Positions 42,938 to 51,470 are shown, counted from the first letter of the stretch. The stretch: 64,000 bases of DNA from Calditrichia bacterium (GCA_020635015.1 JACKAP010000013.1:62001-126000); one strand, 5' to 3'. A program made the numbers and translations. Notes: generated from the sequence alone by a model not told the origin.

Positions 42938-44836
42938 TTATCTGCCGGTCCTATCTCTTCCTCCCGTCCGTTCAAGCACCAGGTTAAACACCGAGGAATC
43001 GATCTCGATCAAATGGCGCACTTCCTCATCCAGACTGATGTAGATACGGTCGCCGTAGCGGGAGAGGCGCTTGAGCAGGCGGTTGAGATGTTTTACCTGT
43101 ACCTCCTGGAGCGCCTCAATGCGCAGGGTGACGAAGGCGGCGGTATCCTCCAGCACCTTTTCCAGATGCCGGCCGGCGCGCCGGAAAAATTTCCTTCCTG
43201 AGACGCCCTTGAGGTGGATCGACAGATTGGCGGCGGCATTGCGCACCGGCTCGAAGGAGATCTCCAACAGGTCGCGCCGAAGATAAGACTGGAATCGGAC
43301 TTTGATCCTCCGGGCATAAATCTGTGCCAGGTGGTTTTGCCCGGAGAATTCAGTGATGAACTGCCTTGCTACAAAATCCTTCATGGAGAGGCCGATGATC
43401 CAGTCCTGGATTGCCTGGGGAATCAGTGCCGGCCTTGTCCAGGGCAGGGAGCGCAGTACGTGGTACAGCCGCGGCAGTCCACCGGGCAGCACCCCGCGCA
43501 GCAGGAAACGCCCGACTGTAAATGCATGCTGTTTGGCCAGGGAATATTCCTTCAACACCGGGTGGGCAAGGTGGCGCATCTTGTTGCGGATGCGCCGGGC
43601 GATATTGACCGGGGTAAGCAGGCGGCGGTAAAGATCGCGATAAGCGCGGATCATCTCCTCGTAGCCCATTTGTTTGGGGATCAGATTGGTGCCCAGGCGG
43701 GTGTTGTCGCCACGGGCCGCCTCCGGACGCAGCCGCCCTTCCCGCTCCAGACGCTCGTAGAGCGGGGTCTTGGGCAGGGCGGTGAGCAGCCCGATCATCG
43801 CTGCCTGGATACCCGACTGCATGATGAAATCGAATTGTTTATCGAAAGTGCCCATGGTGTCGTTGTCGAAGCCGATGATGAAGCCGGCGTAAATGTCGAT
43901 GCCGTGGCGATAGATTTCGCGGATGGAAGTCAGTAGGTCCTGGCGGGTGTTCTGGTATTTTTTGGTCTCCTTGAGGCTGGCTTCGTCGGGCGACTCGATC
44001 CCGATGAACACCCATTTGAAATTGGCCCGGCGGAAGCGCTGCAGCAGCTCCGCATCCTGGGCCATATTGAGAGAAGCTTCGGTGCCGAAGTTGAAAGCAT
44101 AATCATGTTCACGTTGGTAATCGGCGAGATATGTCAGCAGCTCGTGGGCCAGGGGTTTGTTGCCGATCAGGTTGTCATCGACAAAGAAGGCGTTGCGCAC
44201 CCCCAGCTTCCGCAATAAATCTAGCTCCCGCCCGATTTGTTGCGGCGATTTAGTGCGGGGTTTGCGCCCGAACATCACGATGATGTCGCAGAATTCGCAG
44301 CGGAAGGGGCAGCCGCGGGAAAACTGCAGGCTGACCGAACGGTATTGATCCAGTTGAAGCAGGTCGAAGCGCGGCACCGGGGAGTCGGCCAGATTCACCT
44401 CGCCGGTTTCCTGATAGAATTTGCCGGGTGTTCCTGCTTCCATATCGCGGCAAAACTGCGGCCAGATGTATTCCGCCTCGCCGGCAACGACCGTGTCGGC
44501 GAGGTCCTGGTACAATTCCGGACACAGCGAGGGATAACTGCCTCCGGCCACAGTGTAATGACCTCTCTCGCGATAATAAGCCAACAATGCCTGCTGGCGG
44601 GGAAACTGCACCCCCATGCCGCAGATCCCCACAATATCCGCTACCGGTTCCAGCGGGAGGGGGGCCACGTTTTCATCGACGATCTCCACATCCCACTCGG
44701 GCGGGCACAGCGCCGCCAGGGTCGCCAGTCCCAGCGGAGGATTGGTGGCCCGCTGATGGGGCAGGATCGCATCGCTGACCCATTTAAAGCTCCAGAAACT
44801 TTCCGGGAATTTGGGGTTGATCAAGAGCAGTTTCAT
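42938..44836 (-). CDS. B12-binding radical SAM protein, DUF4070/HpnP-like
   Basis: About 632 residues from the second of two adjacent ATG codons (GGAGG 4 bases upstream). Residues 1-140 form a B12-binding-like domain (LLLINPKFPESFWSFKW, DIVGICGMGVQFPRQQALL, GGSYPSLCPE). The cluster motif is C176-x3-C180-x2-C183 (FSRGCPFRCEFCDIIVMFGR), and FIIGFDNDTMGTFDKQFDFI plus LTALPKTPLYERLEREG are hallmarks of the DUF4070 group that includes the hopanoid C-2 methylase HpnP. The C-terminal extension (about 470-632) is longer than in HpnP and of unknown role. No squalene-hopene cyclase is in the window, so HpnP itself cannot be claimed. Likely reaction: radical methylation or rearrangement of a lipid or terpenoid. 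GCTCGC repeats lie just upstream. Confidence 0.87.
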   Translation of the reverse strand: MKLLLINPKFPESFWSFKWVSDAILPHQRATNPPLGLATLAALCPPEWDVEIVDENVAPLPLEPVADIVGICGMGVQFPRQQALLAYYRERGHYTVAGGSYPSLCPELYQDLADTVVAGEAEYIWPQFCRDMEAGTPGKFYQETGEVNLADSPVPRFDLLQLDQYRSVSLQFSRGCPFRCEFCDIIVMFGRKPRTKSPQQIGRELDLLRKLGVRNAFFVDDNLIGNKPLAHELLTYLADYQREHDYAFNFGTEASLNMAQDAELLQRFRRANFKWVFIGIESPDEASLKETKKYQNTRQDLLTSIREIYRHGIDIYAGFIIGFDNDTMGTFDKQFDFIMQSGIQAAMIGLLTALPKTPLYERLEREGRLRPEAARGDNTRLGTNLIPKQMGYEEMIRAYRDLYRRLLTPVNIARRIRNKMRHLAHPVLKEYSLAKQHAFTVGRFLLRGVLPGGLPRLYHVLRSLPWTRPALIPQAIQDWIIGLSMKDFVARQFITEFSGQNHLAQIYARRIKVRFQSYLRRDLLEISFEPVRNAAANLSIHLKGVSGRKFFRRAGRHLEKVLEDTAAFVTLRIEALQEVQVKHLNRLLKRLSRYGDRIYISLDEEVRHLIEIDSSVFNLVLERTGGRDRTGR

Positions 44837-44845
44837 CATGCCTCC

Positions 44846-45074
44846 GATGTTTGCTCGCTGTCGCTCGCGATGTTTGCGCTGCGCGCGATATTTGTTCGCT
44901 GACGCTCACGATATTTGCTCACTACGTTCGCGATGTTAGTTCGCTGACGCTCACGATATTTGCTCACTACGTTCGCGATGTTAGTTCGCTGACGCTCACG
45001 ATATTTGCTCGCTGTCGCTCGCGATGTTTGTTCGCTACGCTCACGATGTTTGCTTCGCTGTCGCTCGCGATGTT
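44846..45074. repeat. Tandem array of GCTCGCTGTCGCTCGCGATGTT-type units
   Basis: About ten units of 22-24 bp (for example TTCGCTGACGCTCACGATAT), each partly self-complementary, in tandem. A 45-bp double unit occurs twice in a row without change around 44908-44998. The array lies just upstream of the second radical SAM gene start; 31514-31584 is a short copy. A further 180 bp to the end of the aminopeptidase gene holds CCGCACTCCGC units (45220-45250) and no gene. Confidence 0.88.
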
Positions 45075-45252
45075 ATGAAAATATCAAAGGGACATTTGCA
45101 ATTATTCCCCGCCTTTTCAAGGCGGGGACAGATTTGCGAAGCGTCCAGCGAGCGAATCAGGGGCGGTTGACCCGCAGTTTCGCTCCACGCTCTACGATCT
45201 CTATCTACCACGTATTTAATTCCGCACTCCGCACTCCGCATTCCGCAATCGA

Positions 45253-46641
45253 TCACGTCCCCGCCAGCGCCTCAACCTCATCAAGCGTCTTGGGAATCGC
45301 CGGCCCGAGAATGCGGCAGCCGCTTTCGGTCACCACCACATTATCTTCGATGCGCACCCCGCCGAATCCTTTATACGTTTCAAATTTATCGTAGTTGATG
45401 AACTCGGCGAATTTCCGCTCCGCCCGCCAGCGGTCGATCAGCTGGGGAATGAAGTAGACCCCCGGCTCCACCGCCACCACGTAGCCGGGCTGCAGGGCTT
45501 TGGCCAGGCGCAGGTAGCACATCCCGAACTGGCTGCTGCGCTGCACGGTGTCGTCGTAGCCGACGTACTGCTCGCCCAGCCCTTCCATGTCGTGCACGTC
45601 CATCCCGATCATGTGCCCCACCCCGCACTGGAAGAAGATCCCGTGCGCCCCGGCGGCCACGCCCTCTGCGGCATCGCCTTTCATCAGGCCGAGCGCTTTC
45701 AGGTCATCGAACAGGCTGCGGCAGGCCAACAGGTAGATATCACGGAATTTCACTCCGCTCTTGACCGCCTGCAGGCATTTCTCCAGGGCGGCATAGACCG
45801 CCAGGTAGATTTCCCGCTGGCGCGGGCTGAATGTGCCCCCTACCGGGATGGTGCGGGTGATGTCGCCGCAGTAAAAATTGGGATTCTCCGCCCCGGAATC
45901 GTTCAGGGCCAATTCGCCCTGCTGCATTTGATTGCCGTGGAAATGATTGTGCAGGGTCTCTCCGCGCACCGAAAAGATCACCGGGTAAGCCACCCGCCCG
46001 CCGTGGGCCAGCGCAATGCCTTCCATCCGGCCCGCCACCTCGCGCTCGTAGACCCCCGGGCGGGTCATCTGCATGGCGGTGACGTGCATCTCGCGGGTGA
46101 TCTCCAGGGCGTGCTCGATTTCGGCCAACTCCAGGTCGGATTTCACCGAGCGCTGCGCGGCCACCGCCATAATCAGCGATTCGGAAACGTAATCATTGAT
46201 CCGCCGAGGATGGAGGCCGAGCAGCGCCTCCAGGCGAAGCAGGTTCTCCGCCCGGTATTGAGGCAGGAAGTGAATCCGGCGTTCCTGGTGCAGGGCGTTC
46301 TGCAGCGCATTTCCCAGCTGCTTTGCCGGTACAGTGTTCGCGACCCCACAGGTCTCCCCACGCTCGCGGATGGTCGGCTGCGGCCCCATCCAGACGATCT
46401 GGTCGATGGTGTAATCGTCGCCGAAGAGCGTTTCCTCATCCGCGTCGACATCGATCAGCGCCGCCAGCCCGGGAAAATCCAGCCCGAAATAATACAGGAA
46501 CGAGCTGTCCTGGCGGTAGTGGTAACCATTATCACGATAGTTCATCGGGCTCTCGTCATTGCCGAGAAAAAGGATCATCCCCGATCCGATCTGCTGCTTT
46601 AAGCGCTTGCGCCGTTCGACATAAACTTCGCTGGGAAACAT
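45253..46641 (-). CDS. pepP: Xaa-Pro aminopeptidase (M24B family)
   Basis: 462 residues, the usual length for PepP. The N-terminal AMP_N domain (SEVYVERRKRLKQQIGSGMI, FYYFGLDFPG-like YYFGLDFPG) precedes the pita-bread catalytic domain with metal ligands in LNDSGAENPNFYCGDITRT (two Asp), GVGHMIGMDVHD (His), VVAVEPGVYF (Glu) and VRIEDNVVVTE (Glu). The enzyme uses two metal ions to release an N-terminal residue that is followed by proline. GGAGG lies 5 bases before the ATG. It lies downstream of the HypD-like enzyme and its activase on the same strand, though a repeat of about 85 bp intervenes. That context suggests breakdown of proline- or hydroxyproline-rich peptides. Confidence 0.92.
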   Translation of the reverse strand: MFPSEVYVERRKRLKQQIGSGMILFLGNDESPMNYRDNGYHYRQDSSFLYYFGLDFPGLAALIDVDADEETLFGDDYTIDQIVWMGPQPTIRERGETCGVANTVPAKQLGNALQNALHQERRIHFLPQYRAENLLRLEALLGLHPRRINDYVSESLIMAVAAQRSVKSDLELAEIEHALEITREMHVTAMQMTRPGVYEREVAGRMEGIALAHGGRVAYPVIFSVRGETLHNHFHGNQMQQGELALNDSGAENPNFYCGDITRTIPVGGTFSPRQREIYLAVYAALEKCLQAVKSGVKFRDIYLLACRSLFDDLKALGLMKGDAAEGVAAGAHGIFFQCGVGHMIGMDVHDMEGLGEQYVGYDDTVQRSSQFGMCYLRLAKALQPGYVVAVEPGVYFIPQLIDRWRAERKFAEFINYDKFETYKGFGGVRIEDNVVVTESGCRILGPAIPKTLDEVEALAGT

Positions 46642-46677
46642 AGGACCTCCGGATTTGCTGTCTGTTTTAATAATTTT

Positions 46678-46760
46678 GCCACAGAGACACAGAGTTCACA
46701 GAGAACTAACAACTGATTACTGACAACTGATAAACTCTGTGCCCTCTGTGTCTCTGTGGC
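46678..46760. repeat. CACAGAG/TGACAAC palindromic repeat, complete copy
   Basis: Left arm GCCACAGAGACACAGAGTTC, core of TGACAACTGAT units, right arm CTCTGTGTCTCTGTGGC. It separates the glycyl radical enzyme gene from the aminopeptidase gene. Confidence 0.85.
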
Positions 46761-46786
46761 TAAAAAAGGTTTATCCCAATTCTCTT

Positions 46787-49150
46787 TCAGCAATATTCCT
46801 GCTCCGTGCGCCGGATGATCTCTTCCTGCAGCGCTCCTCCCAGGTCGACGAAATAGTCGCTGTAGCCTGCCACCCGTACGATCAGGTCGCCGTATTTTTC
46901 CGGATGTTTTTGGGCCTCGCGCAGGGTCTCCGCCGAGACCACGTTAAACTGGATGTGGTGTCCGTCCATCTTGAAATAGCTGCGCACCAGGTGGGTGAGT
47001 TGCTGGATGCCTTCATCGTCGGCCAGGAAGCGCGGGGTGAATTTCTGGTTGAGCAGGGTGCCGCCGGTGCGCAGGTGGTCGATCTTGGCAGCGGATTTGA
47101 TAACCGCGGTCGGCCCGTTGCGGTCGGCACCCTGCACCGGGGAGATGCCCTCCGAGAGCGGTTCGCCGGCCCGTCGCCCGTCGGCAGTGGCGCCGATCAC
47201 GCTGCCGAAATAGACGTGGCAGGTGGTGGGCAGCAAATTGATCCGGTAGTGCCCGCCTTTGGTGTTGGGCCGCCCGTCGATGGCGGCGAAGTAGGCCTCG
47301 AACACCCGGCGCAGCAGGTCGTCGGCATGGTCATCGTCATTGCCGTACTTCGGCGTACGGTGCAGCAGGGTCGCTTGGAAATCCTCCGCTCCGGCAAAAT
47401 CGTTCGCCAGGATGCTTTTCAGTTCCGCGATCGAGACCGTGCGGCGCTCGAACACATGCTGCTTCAGCGCCGCCAGGGTGTCGGTGATGGTGCCCAGCCC
47501 CACCCCCTGGATGTAGGAGGAGTTATAGCGCGCCCCGCCGTCGTTGTAATCTTTCCCGCGGGCGATGCAGTCGTCGATCAGCAGCGAGAGGAACGGCGCC
47601 GGCAGGTAGCGGGCGTAGAGCCGTTCGATGATGCGGTTGCCTTTGATCTTGATGTCGATGAAATGCTGCAACTGGCGGGTGAAGCTCGCGAAGAGATCGT
47701 CGAAGCTTTCCCATTCCTCCGGATCACCGCTGTTGATGCCGATGGTCTTTCCGCTGCGCGGATCGACCCCGTTATGCAGGGTAATTTCCAGCACCTTCAC
47801 CAGGTTGAAATAGCCGGTGAGGATGTAGGCCTCCTTGCCGAAGGCGCCGGTCTCTACGCAGCCGCTGGCCCCGCCGTTGCGGGCATCGATGATCGATTTA
47901 CCCTGGCGGAGCATCTCCGGGATGATGGCGTCGCTGTTGAACATCGAGGGCTGGCCGAAGCCGCTGCGGATGATCTTCAGGGCGCGGCGTACAAAGCGGT
48001 CGGGATTTTTGCGGCTGATCTGCACCATCGAACTGGGCTGAAGCAGGCGCATCTCTTCGATCACATCCAGCAGCAGGTAGGTCAGTTCATTGACCGCATC
48101 GCTGCCGTCGGCTTTCACCCCGCCGAGGTTGATCAGGCAAAAGTCGGTGTAGGTGTTGCTCTCCTGGGCGGTCACCCCCACCTTGGGCGGGGCCGGCTGG
48201 TTGTTGAACTTGATCCAAAAGGCCTGAAGCAGTTCCCGGGCGGTTTCTTTGTTCAGGGTGCCTGCTTGAAGTTCTTTTTCATAGAAAGGTAAGAGATGCT
48301 GGTCCAGCCGCCCGGGATTGAAGGAATCCCAGGTATTCAGTTCCGTGATCACCCCCAGGTGCACGAACCAGTAATACTGCAGCGCTTCGCGGAAGGTTTG
48401 GGGGGCGGATGCCGGCACCCGGCGGCAGATGCGGGCGATCTCCAGCAGCTCATCCCGGCGAGTGGGATCATTTTCCGCCTGGGCCTGCCGTTCTGCTTCC
48501 ACGGCGTGGCGCTCGGCAAAAGCGATCAGCGCCCCGGCAGCAATGTGCATGGCGTTCAACTGGTCCCGCTGGTCGAGCGCATCCGGATCATTATAAAAAT
48601 CCAGCCGATTGATCTGTGCCTGGATAAGCGCCTGGAAGTCGCGCATCCCCAGATGGTAAATCTTGTCGTCCAGCACGGTATGGCCGGGGGCGCGCTGTTC
48701 CATGAACTCGGTGAAGATGCCGGCGTCGTAGGCCGCTTTCCAGTCCTCATCCAGGGCGGCGAAGATGCGGTCGCGGATCGCCCGGCCTTGCCAGAAGGGG
48801 AGCAGGGTCTCCTCCGTCGCCCGGCGGGTCGCTTCATCCACAGCGAAAGAAATCTTTTCCCGGGTGTTGAGGATCTCCAGATCCTGCAGGCTGTGCACGC
48901 AGATCTCCGGATAGGAGGGGGTGGCCTTGGGGGCCGGGCCGCGTTCGCCGACAATCAGCTCGCCCTCGCCGATATAGATCGTCTTATGTTCGAGTAGATA
49001 TTGAAAGGCCCGGGCGCGGGCCACCGGCACCGCTACCTGCTCCGCCTGTCCGCTGCGATAAAATTCAGTGATCAGCAGCGCGCGTTCCGGGGAGAGAACC
49101 GGGCGGGCGTCAAGGCTTTGCTGGCGGAGCCGGCGAATTCGTTCATTCAT
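46787..49150 (-). CDS. hypD: Glycyl radical enzyme, trans-4-hydroxy-L-proline dehydratase-like
   Basis: 787 residues. The C-terminal glycyl radical motif is VRVAGYSDYF with the radical glycine at G762; the catalytic cysteine is C431 in NGGASGCVETGAFGKE, with E433. D275 (LNTWDSF), F337 (YTDFCLI) and T642 (PTTCHVYFG) are present. As I remember the Clostridioides difficile HypD numbering (G765, C434, E436, D278, F340, T645), every one of these matches with a constant offset of 3, and no gaps. This supports dehydration of hydroxyproline to pyrroline-5-carboxylate over pyruvate formate-lyase or diol dehydratase. The reaction is strictly anaerobic and cytoplasmic. The activase ends 3 bases upstream. 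No proC is in the window. Confidence 0.8.
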   Translation of the reverse strand: MNERIRRLRQQSLDARPVLSPERALLITEFYRSGQAEQVAVPVARARAFQYLLEHKTIYIGEGELIVGERGPAPKATPSYPEICVHSLQDLEILNTREKISFAVDEATRRATEETLLPFWQGRAIRDRIFAALDEDWKAAYDAGIFTEFMEQRAPGHTVLDDKIYHLGMRDFQALIQAQINRLDFYNDPDALDQRDQLNAMHIAAGALIAFAERHAVEAERQAQAENDPTRRDELLEIARICRRVPASAPQTFREALQYYWFVHLGVITELNTWDSFNPGRLDQHLLPFYEKELQAGTLNKETARELLQAFWIKFNNQPAPPKVGVTAQESNTYTDFCLINLGGVKADGSDAVNELTYLLLDVIEEMRLLQPSSMVQISRKNPDRFVRRALKIIRSGFGQPSMFNSDAIIPEMLRQGKSIIDARNGGASGCVETGAFGKEAYILTGYFNLVKVLEITLHNGVDPRSGKTIGINSGDPEEWESFDDLFASFTRQLQHFIDIKIKGNRIIERLYARYLPAPFLSLLIDDCIARGKDYNDGGARYNSSYIQGVGLGTITDTLAALKQHVFERRTVSIAELKSILANDFAGAEDFQATLLHRTPKYGNDDDHADDLLRRVFEAYFAAIDGRPNTKGGHYRINLLPTTCHVYFGSVIGATADGRRAGEPLSEGISPVQGADRNGPTAVIKSAAKIDHLRTGGTLLNQKFTPRFLADDEGIQQLTHLVRSYFKMDGHHIQFNVVSAETLREAQKHPEKYGDLIVRVAGYSDYFVDLGGALQEEIIRRTEQEYC

Positions 49151-49153
49151 AGG

Positions 49154-49963
49154 TTAGCCTCCGATTTTGACTGCACAGGGCAGGGTGCTGAAGTGGTCAC
49201 GGATCGCTTCCAGCCGGGATGGCGGCTGGGTGCTCAACCGGCCCAGGCGGTTTTTTTTATGAAAACGCTGATATTTGGATTCGCCGATCGGGTTGTAGGG
49301 CAGCAGGTTTACCTGGCGGATATTGGGCAGCCCGTCCAGAAAGGTACGGATCCCGGCGAGATTCTCTTCCGTGTCGCTGATGCCGGGTATCAGGGGAATG
49401 CGGATAAAGATGGCCGCGCCGAGTTCGTGCAGCCGGCGCAGGTTGTCATGTATCAGCCGGTTGCCGACGTTGGTATAGCGGCGATGGAGGCGGTCATCGA
49501 TCAGTTTGAGATCGAAGAGGAAGAGGTCGGTATAGGGATAAATTTGCTCAAAGTGAGCCCAGGGGGCATGGCCGGACGTATCGACCGCGCTGTGGATTTC
49601 CCGTTCGCGGCAGCGGCGCAGCAGGTCCGTCAGGAAATCGGGTTGCAGCAGCGGCTCGCCCCCGGAGAAAGTGACGCCCCCGCCGGATTCATCATAAAAC
49701 GCGAGATCTTTTTCGATCTCGGCGATTATCTCGTCGGCGCTGACGGTTTTTCCCACCATGGCGGGATCGTCCGGGATGGCCAGGTTGGCGCAGTGGCGGT
49801 GACTGCCGGCGGCGATCCGCTCCGGTTTAAGTTTGCGGCTTTCCGGGTTGTGGCACCACCAGCAATTCAGAGGACAGCCCTTGAAAAACACCGTGGTGCG
49901 GATGCCCGGGCCGTCATGCACGGCAAATCGTTTCAGATCGAAAATGATGCCGGTTATATTCAT
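49154..49963 (-). CDS. Glycyl radical enzyme activase (radical SAM)
   Basis: About 269 residues from the ATG at 49963 (GGCGG ahead); an upstream in-frame ATG (50017) adds residues that do not look family-like. The radical SAM motif is C30-x3-C34-x2-C37 (FFKGCPLNCWWCHNP), with HDGPGIRTTVF before it and GGGVTFSGGEPLLQPDF after it, as in PFL-activating enzymes. It generates the glycyl radical on the dehydratase encoded 3 bases downstream, so the two are certainly co-expressed. The region after the cluster (residues 40-75) has only one further cysteine, whereas many activases other than PFL-AE have a ferredoxin-like insert with six to eight. Confidence 0.9.
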   Translation of the reverse strand: MNITGIIFDLKRFAVHDGPGIRTTVFFKGCPLNCWWCHNPESRKLKPERIAAGSHRHCANLAIPDDPAMVGKTVSADEIIAEIEKDLAFYDESGGGVTFSGGEPLLQPDFLTDLLRRCREREIHSAVDTSGHAPWAHFEQIYPYTDLFLFDLKLIDDRLHRRYTNVGNRLIHDNLRRLHELGAAIFIRIPLIPGISDTEENLAGIRTFLDGLPNIRQVNLLPYNPIGESKYQRFHKKNRLGRLSTQPPSRLEAIRDHFSTLPCAVKIGG

Positions 49964-50080
49964 ACCGTCCGCCTGTACGCCGGTTTGGCTGAAGACCTTC
50001 CCCCAGCCATTCGTCAAATATTAATAAAATAAACCGAAACCGCCAGAAATTAATTATATCTTCGCTCATGCCGTGCATTG

Positions 50081-50220
50081 AGTAAGGTTTTATTGCATGG
50101 GGCAAAGGGCATGGGGCATGGCGCCGTCATGTGCAAGCGCATGTCCCGACACCCGCACGGTAAGACACCATGCCTCATGCGCCATTCCCCATGCAAAAGT
50201 GCTCCGCATGACACGCTCCG
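50081..50220. repeat. CATGGGGC-family interspersed repeat, copy 3
   Basis: Reads GGTTTTATTGCATGGGGCAA then GGCGCCGTCATGTGCAAGCG, ACACCCGCACGGTAAGACAC and GTGCTCCGCATGACA. It is the longest copy and fills the first half of the gap between the activase and the cold-shock gene. Confidence 0.82.
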
Positions 50221-50393
50221 CCCTATGAGCCGGAAAAAAAATCTCAGAATTAATAATTTTACTTGACTCATAAACCAACTCGATATTAGTTTGATCGGAA
50301 TATCGGGGTTTCTAAACGGTTTATACCAATTCCGTGCAGAATTCTCCGGGTTAATTAAGTTTTAATAGTTTATAGTTTAAAGGAGTCTCAGTA
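50221..50393 (+). promoter_or_regulatory. Promoter and long leader region of the cold-shock gene
   Basis: AT-rich stretch with TTGACT at 50264-50269, a weak TATTAG/TAGTTTG region at 50283-50293 and a ribosome site AAAGGAG before the ATG at 50394. A leader of about 100 bases is normal for cold-shock genes. The promoter assignment is tentative. Confidence 0.4.
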
Positions 50394-50606
50394 ATGTCTG
50401 ATCGTGTTAAGGGTGTTGTGAAGTGGTTTAATGCCAGCAAGGGTTATGGTTTTATTTCGAATGAAGCCGGTGAAGATCTGTTTGTTCACTATACTTCCAT
50501 TCGTGATAACGGGGGCTATCGCTCGCTGGAAGAAGGGCAGGAAGTTGAGTTTACGGTTGGCGAAGGCAAAAAAGGCCCTCAGGCCCAGGATGTGGTTGCA
50601 TTGTAA
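50394..50606 (+). CDS. Cold-shock protein, CspA family
   Basis: 70 residues, the standard size. The two RNA-binding motifs RNP1 (KGYGFIS) and RNP2 (DLFVHYTSI) are intact, after the KGVVKWFNASK start that is nearly universal in the family. The protein is a cytoplasmic single-strand nucleic-acid-binding chaperone. AAAGGAG lies 11 bases before the ATG. It is monocistronic, with a terminator about 130 bases downstream and an RRM protein gene after that. Confidence 0.96.
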   Translation: MSDRVKGVVKWFNASKGYGFISNEAGEDLFVHYTSIRDNGGYRSLEEGQEVEFTVGEGKKGPQAQDVVAL

Positions 50607-50735
50607 CATCCGCGTATCCTTCGCAGTTTAATACTGCCTGCAATACCGCACCCTGCGCTGTTCCGGCGCAGGGTGCGAAAACCGATTCGAGAAAAAAATC
50701 AGCCGCCGGTTCTGGCGGTAGCCATTTAAATTCTC

Positions 50736-50769
50736 AAGGCGACACTGTTCGGTGCCGCCTTTTTATTTC
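50736..50769 (+). terminator. Rho-independent terminator downstream of the cold-shock gene
   Basis: AAGGCGACAC pairs with GGTGCCGCCTT through one A-C mismatch and is followed by TTTTTATTTC (T run shared with the stem end). Another perfect 11-bp hairpin (GCACCCTGCGC/GCGCAGGGTGC at 50648-50676) lies nearer the stop codon but has no T run. Confidence 0.8.
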
Positions 50770-50865
50770 TGTGAAAAATTAATTTGTTAACTTCCAGCCG
50801 CCGAGACACAGCAATCACAGAGACATCATGCGGAAGTCAAAGATGCTAAAAGGAAGGAGATCAGG

Positions 50866-51144
50866 ATGAACATGTATATTGGCAATTTATCTTATGAGAT
50901 TACCGATGAGGATCTGCGGGAAGCTTTCGCGCATTACGGGGAAGTTGCTTCCGCCAAGGTGATCAAAGATAATTACACCGGGGTTTCCAAAGGATTCGGC
51001 TTTGTCGAGATGCCCAATAATTCGGAAGCCGACGCGGCCATGAAGGCCCTGAACGGCAGCGAATTGAAAGACAGTATTCTGAAAATCAGCGAAGCACGCC
51101 CGAAATCGGAAAAACGCCGGGGCAGCCGACGGCGGAACTGGTAG
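50866..51144 (+). CDS. RRM-type RNA-binding protein
   Basis: 92 residues, one RNA recognition motif. RNP2 is MYIGNLSY and RNP1 is KGFGFVEM; the C-terminus is basic (KSEKRRGSRRRNW), as in the small Rbp proteins of cyanobacteria and other bacteria. It probably acts as an RNA chaperone or in cold adaptation. GGAAGGAG precedes the ATG. It lies 260 bases after the cold-shock gene, with an intervening terminator and a half copy of the CACAGAG repeat (50803-50825), so it has its own promoter. Confidence 0.95.
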   Translation: MNMYIGNLSYEITDEDLREAFAHYGEVASAKVIKDNYTGVSKGFGFVEMPNNSEADAAMKALNGSELKDSILKISEARPKSEKRRGSRRRNW

Positions 51145-51338
51145 GGATATTTCCCGAATGTGTATCAAGTGACGGACTGATGACAATTGACCTCATGATA
51201 CCCGGCTATTGAGCGCCGGGCCCCCTTCATCGTTACCCTCCATTTTTTGTTGCCAGGATGAACTGGATCGTGACCGTTCCGCGCGGGATCGTCCGGTACA
51301 TCCTGCTCAAATGCTCCCGGGCGGACCCCGTTTTCGAC

Positions 51339-51364
51339 CCGGGTGAACCCGGCCGGTTTTTTTT
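51339..51364 (+). terminator. Probable terminator downstream of the RRM gene
   Basis: A CCCGGGT/ACCCGG hairpin with a very small loop is followed by GGCCGG and then TTTTTTTT (51357-51364). It lies in the 417-bp gap between the RRM gene and the DeoR gene. Confidence 0.6.
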
Positions 51365-51375
51365 GCAAAAAAAAC

Positions 51376-51470
51376 TTGACTATCTGGTTTCGATTCGATA
51401 AACTCAAAAGAAAACGAAAGAAAAAGCAATCAAATAAAAGTTTTGAGTTTCTTTGAAGACTCAAAACGAA
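51376..51470 (+). promoter_or_regulatory. Promoter and candidate operator of the DeoR-family operon
   Basis: A sigma70-like promoter is visible: TTGACT at 51376-51381 and TAAACT at 51399-51404, 17 bases apart. From the -10 box on, AAACTCAAAA (51400-51409) and its complement TTTTGAGTTT (51441-51450) form an inverted pair, followed by ACTCAAAACGAAA (51460-51472). The A-rich strand has repeated GAAAA/GAAAG units. AgaR/DeoR-type repressors bind CTTTC-rich repeats, so autoregulation of this operon is likely. Confidence 0.55.

Noticed and set aside
42938..44836. Naming the radical SAM gene hpnP
   Set aside because: The DUF4070 signature fits, but the protein is longer than HpnP and no hopanoid cyclase genes are in view.
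44846..45074. Possible CRISPR array
   Set aside because: The units are directly tandem, differ from each other and have no unique spacers; no cas gene is in the window.
46739..48292. A 517-codon open frame opposite the glycyl radical enzyme gene
   Set aside because: Antisense shadow of a clearly conserved enzyme; no ribosome site or recognisable motif.
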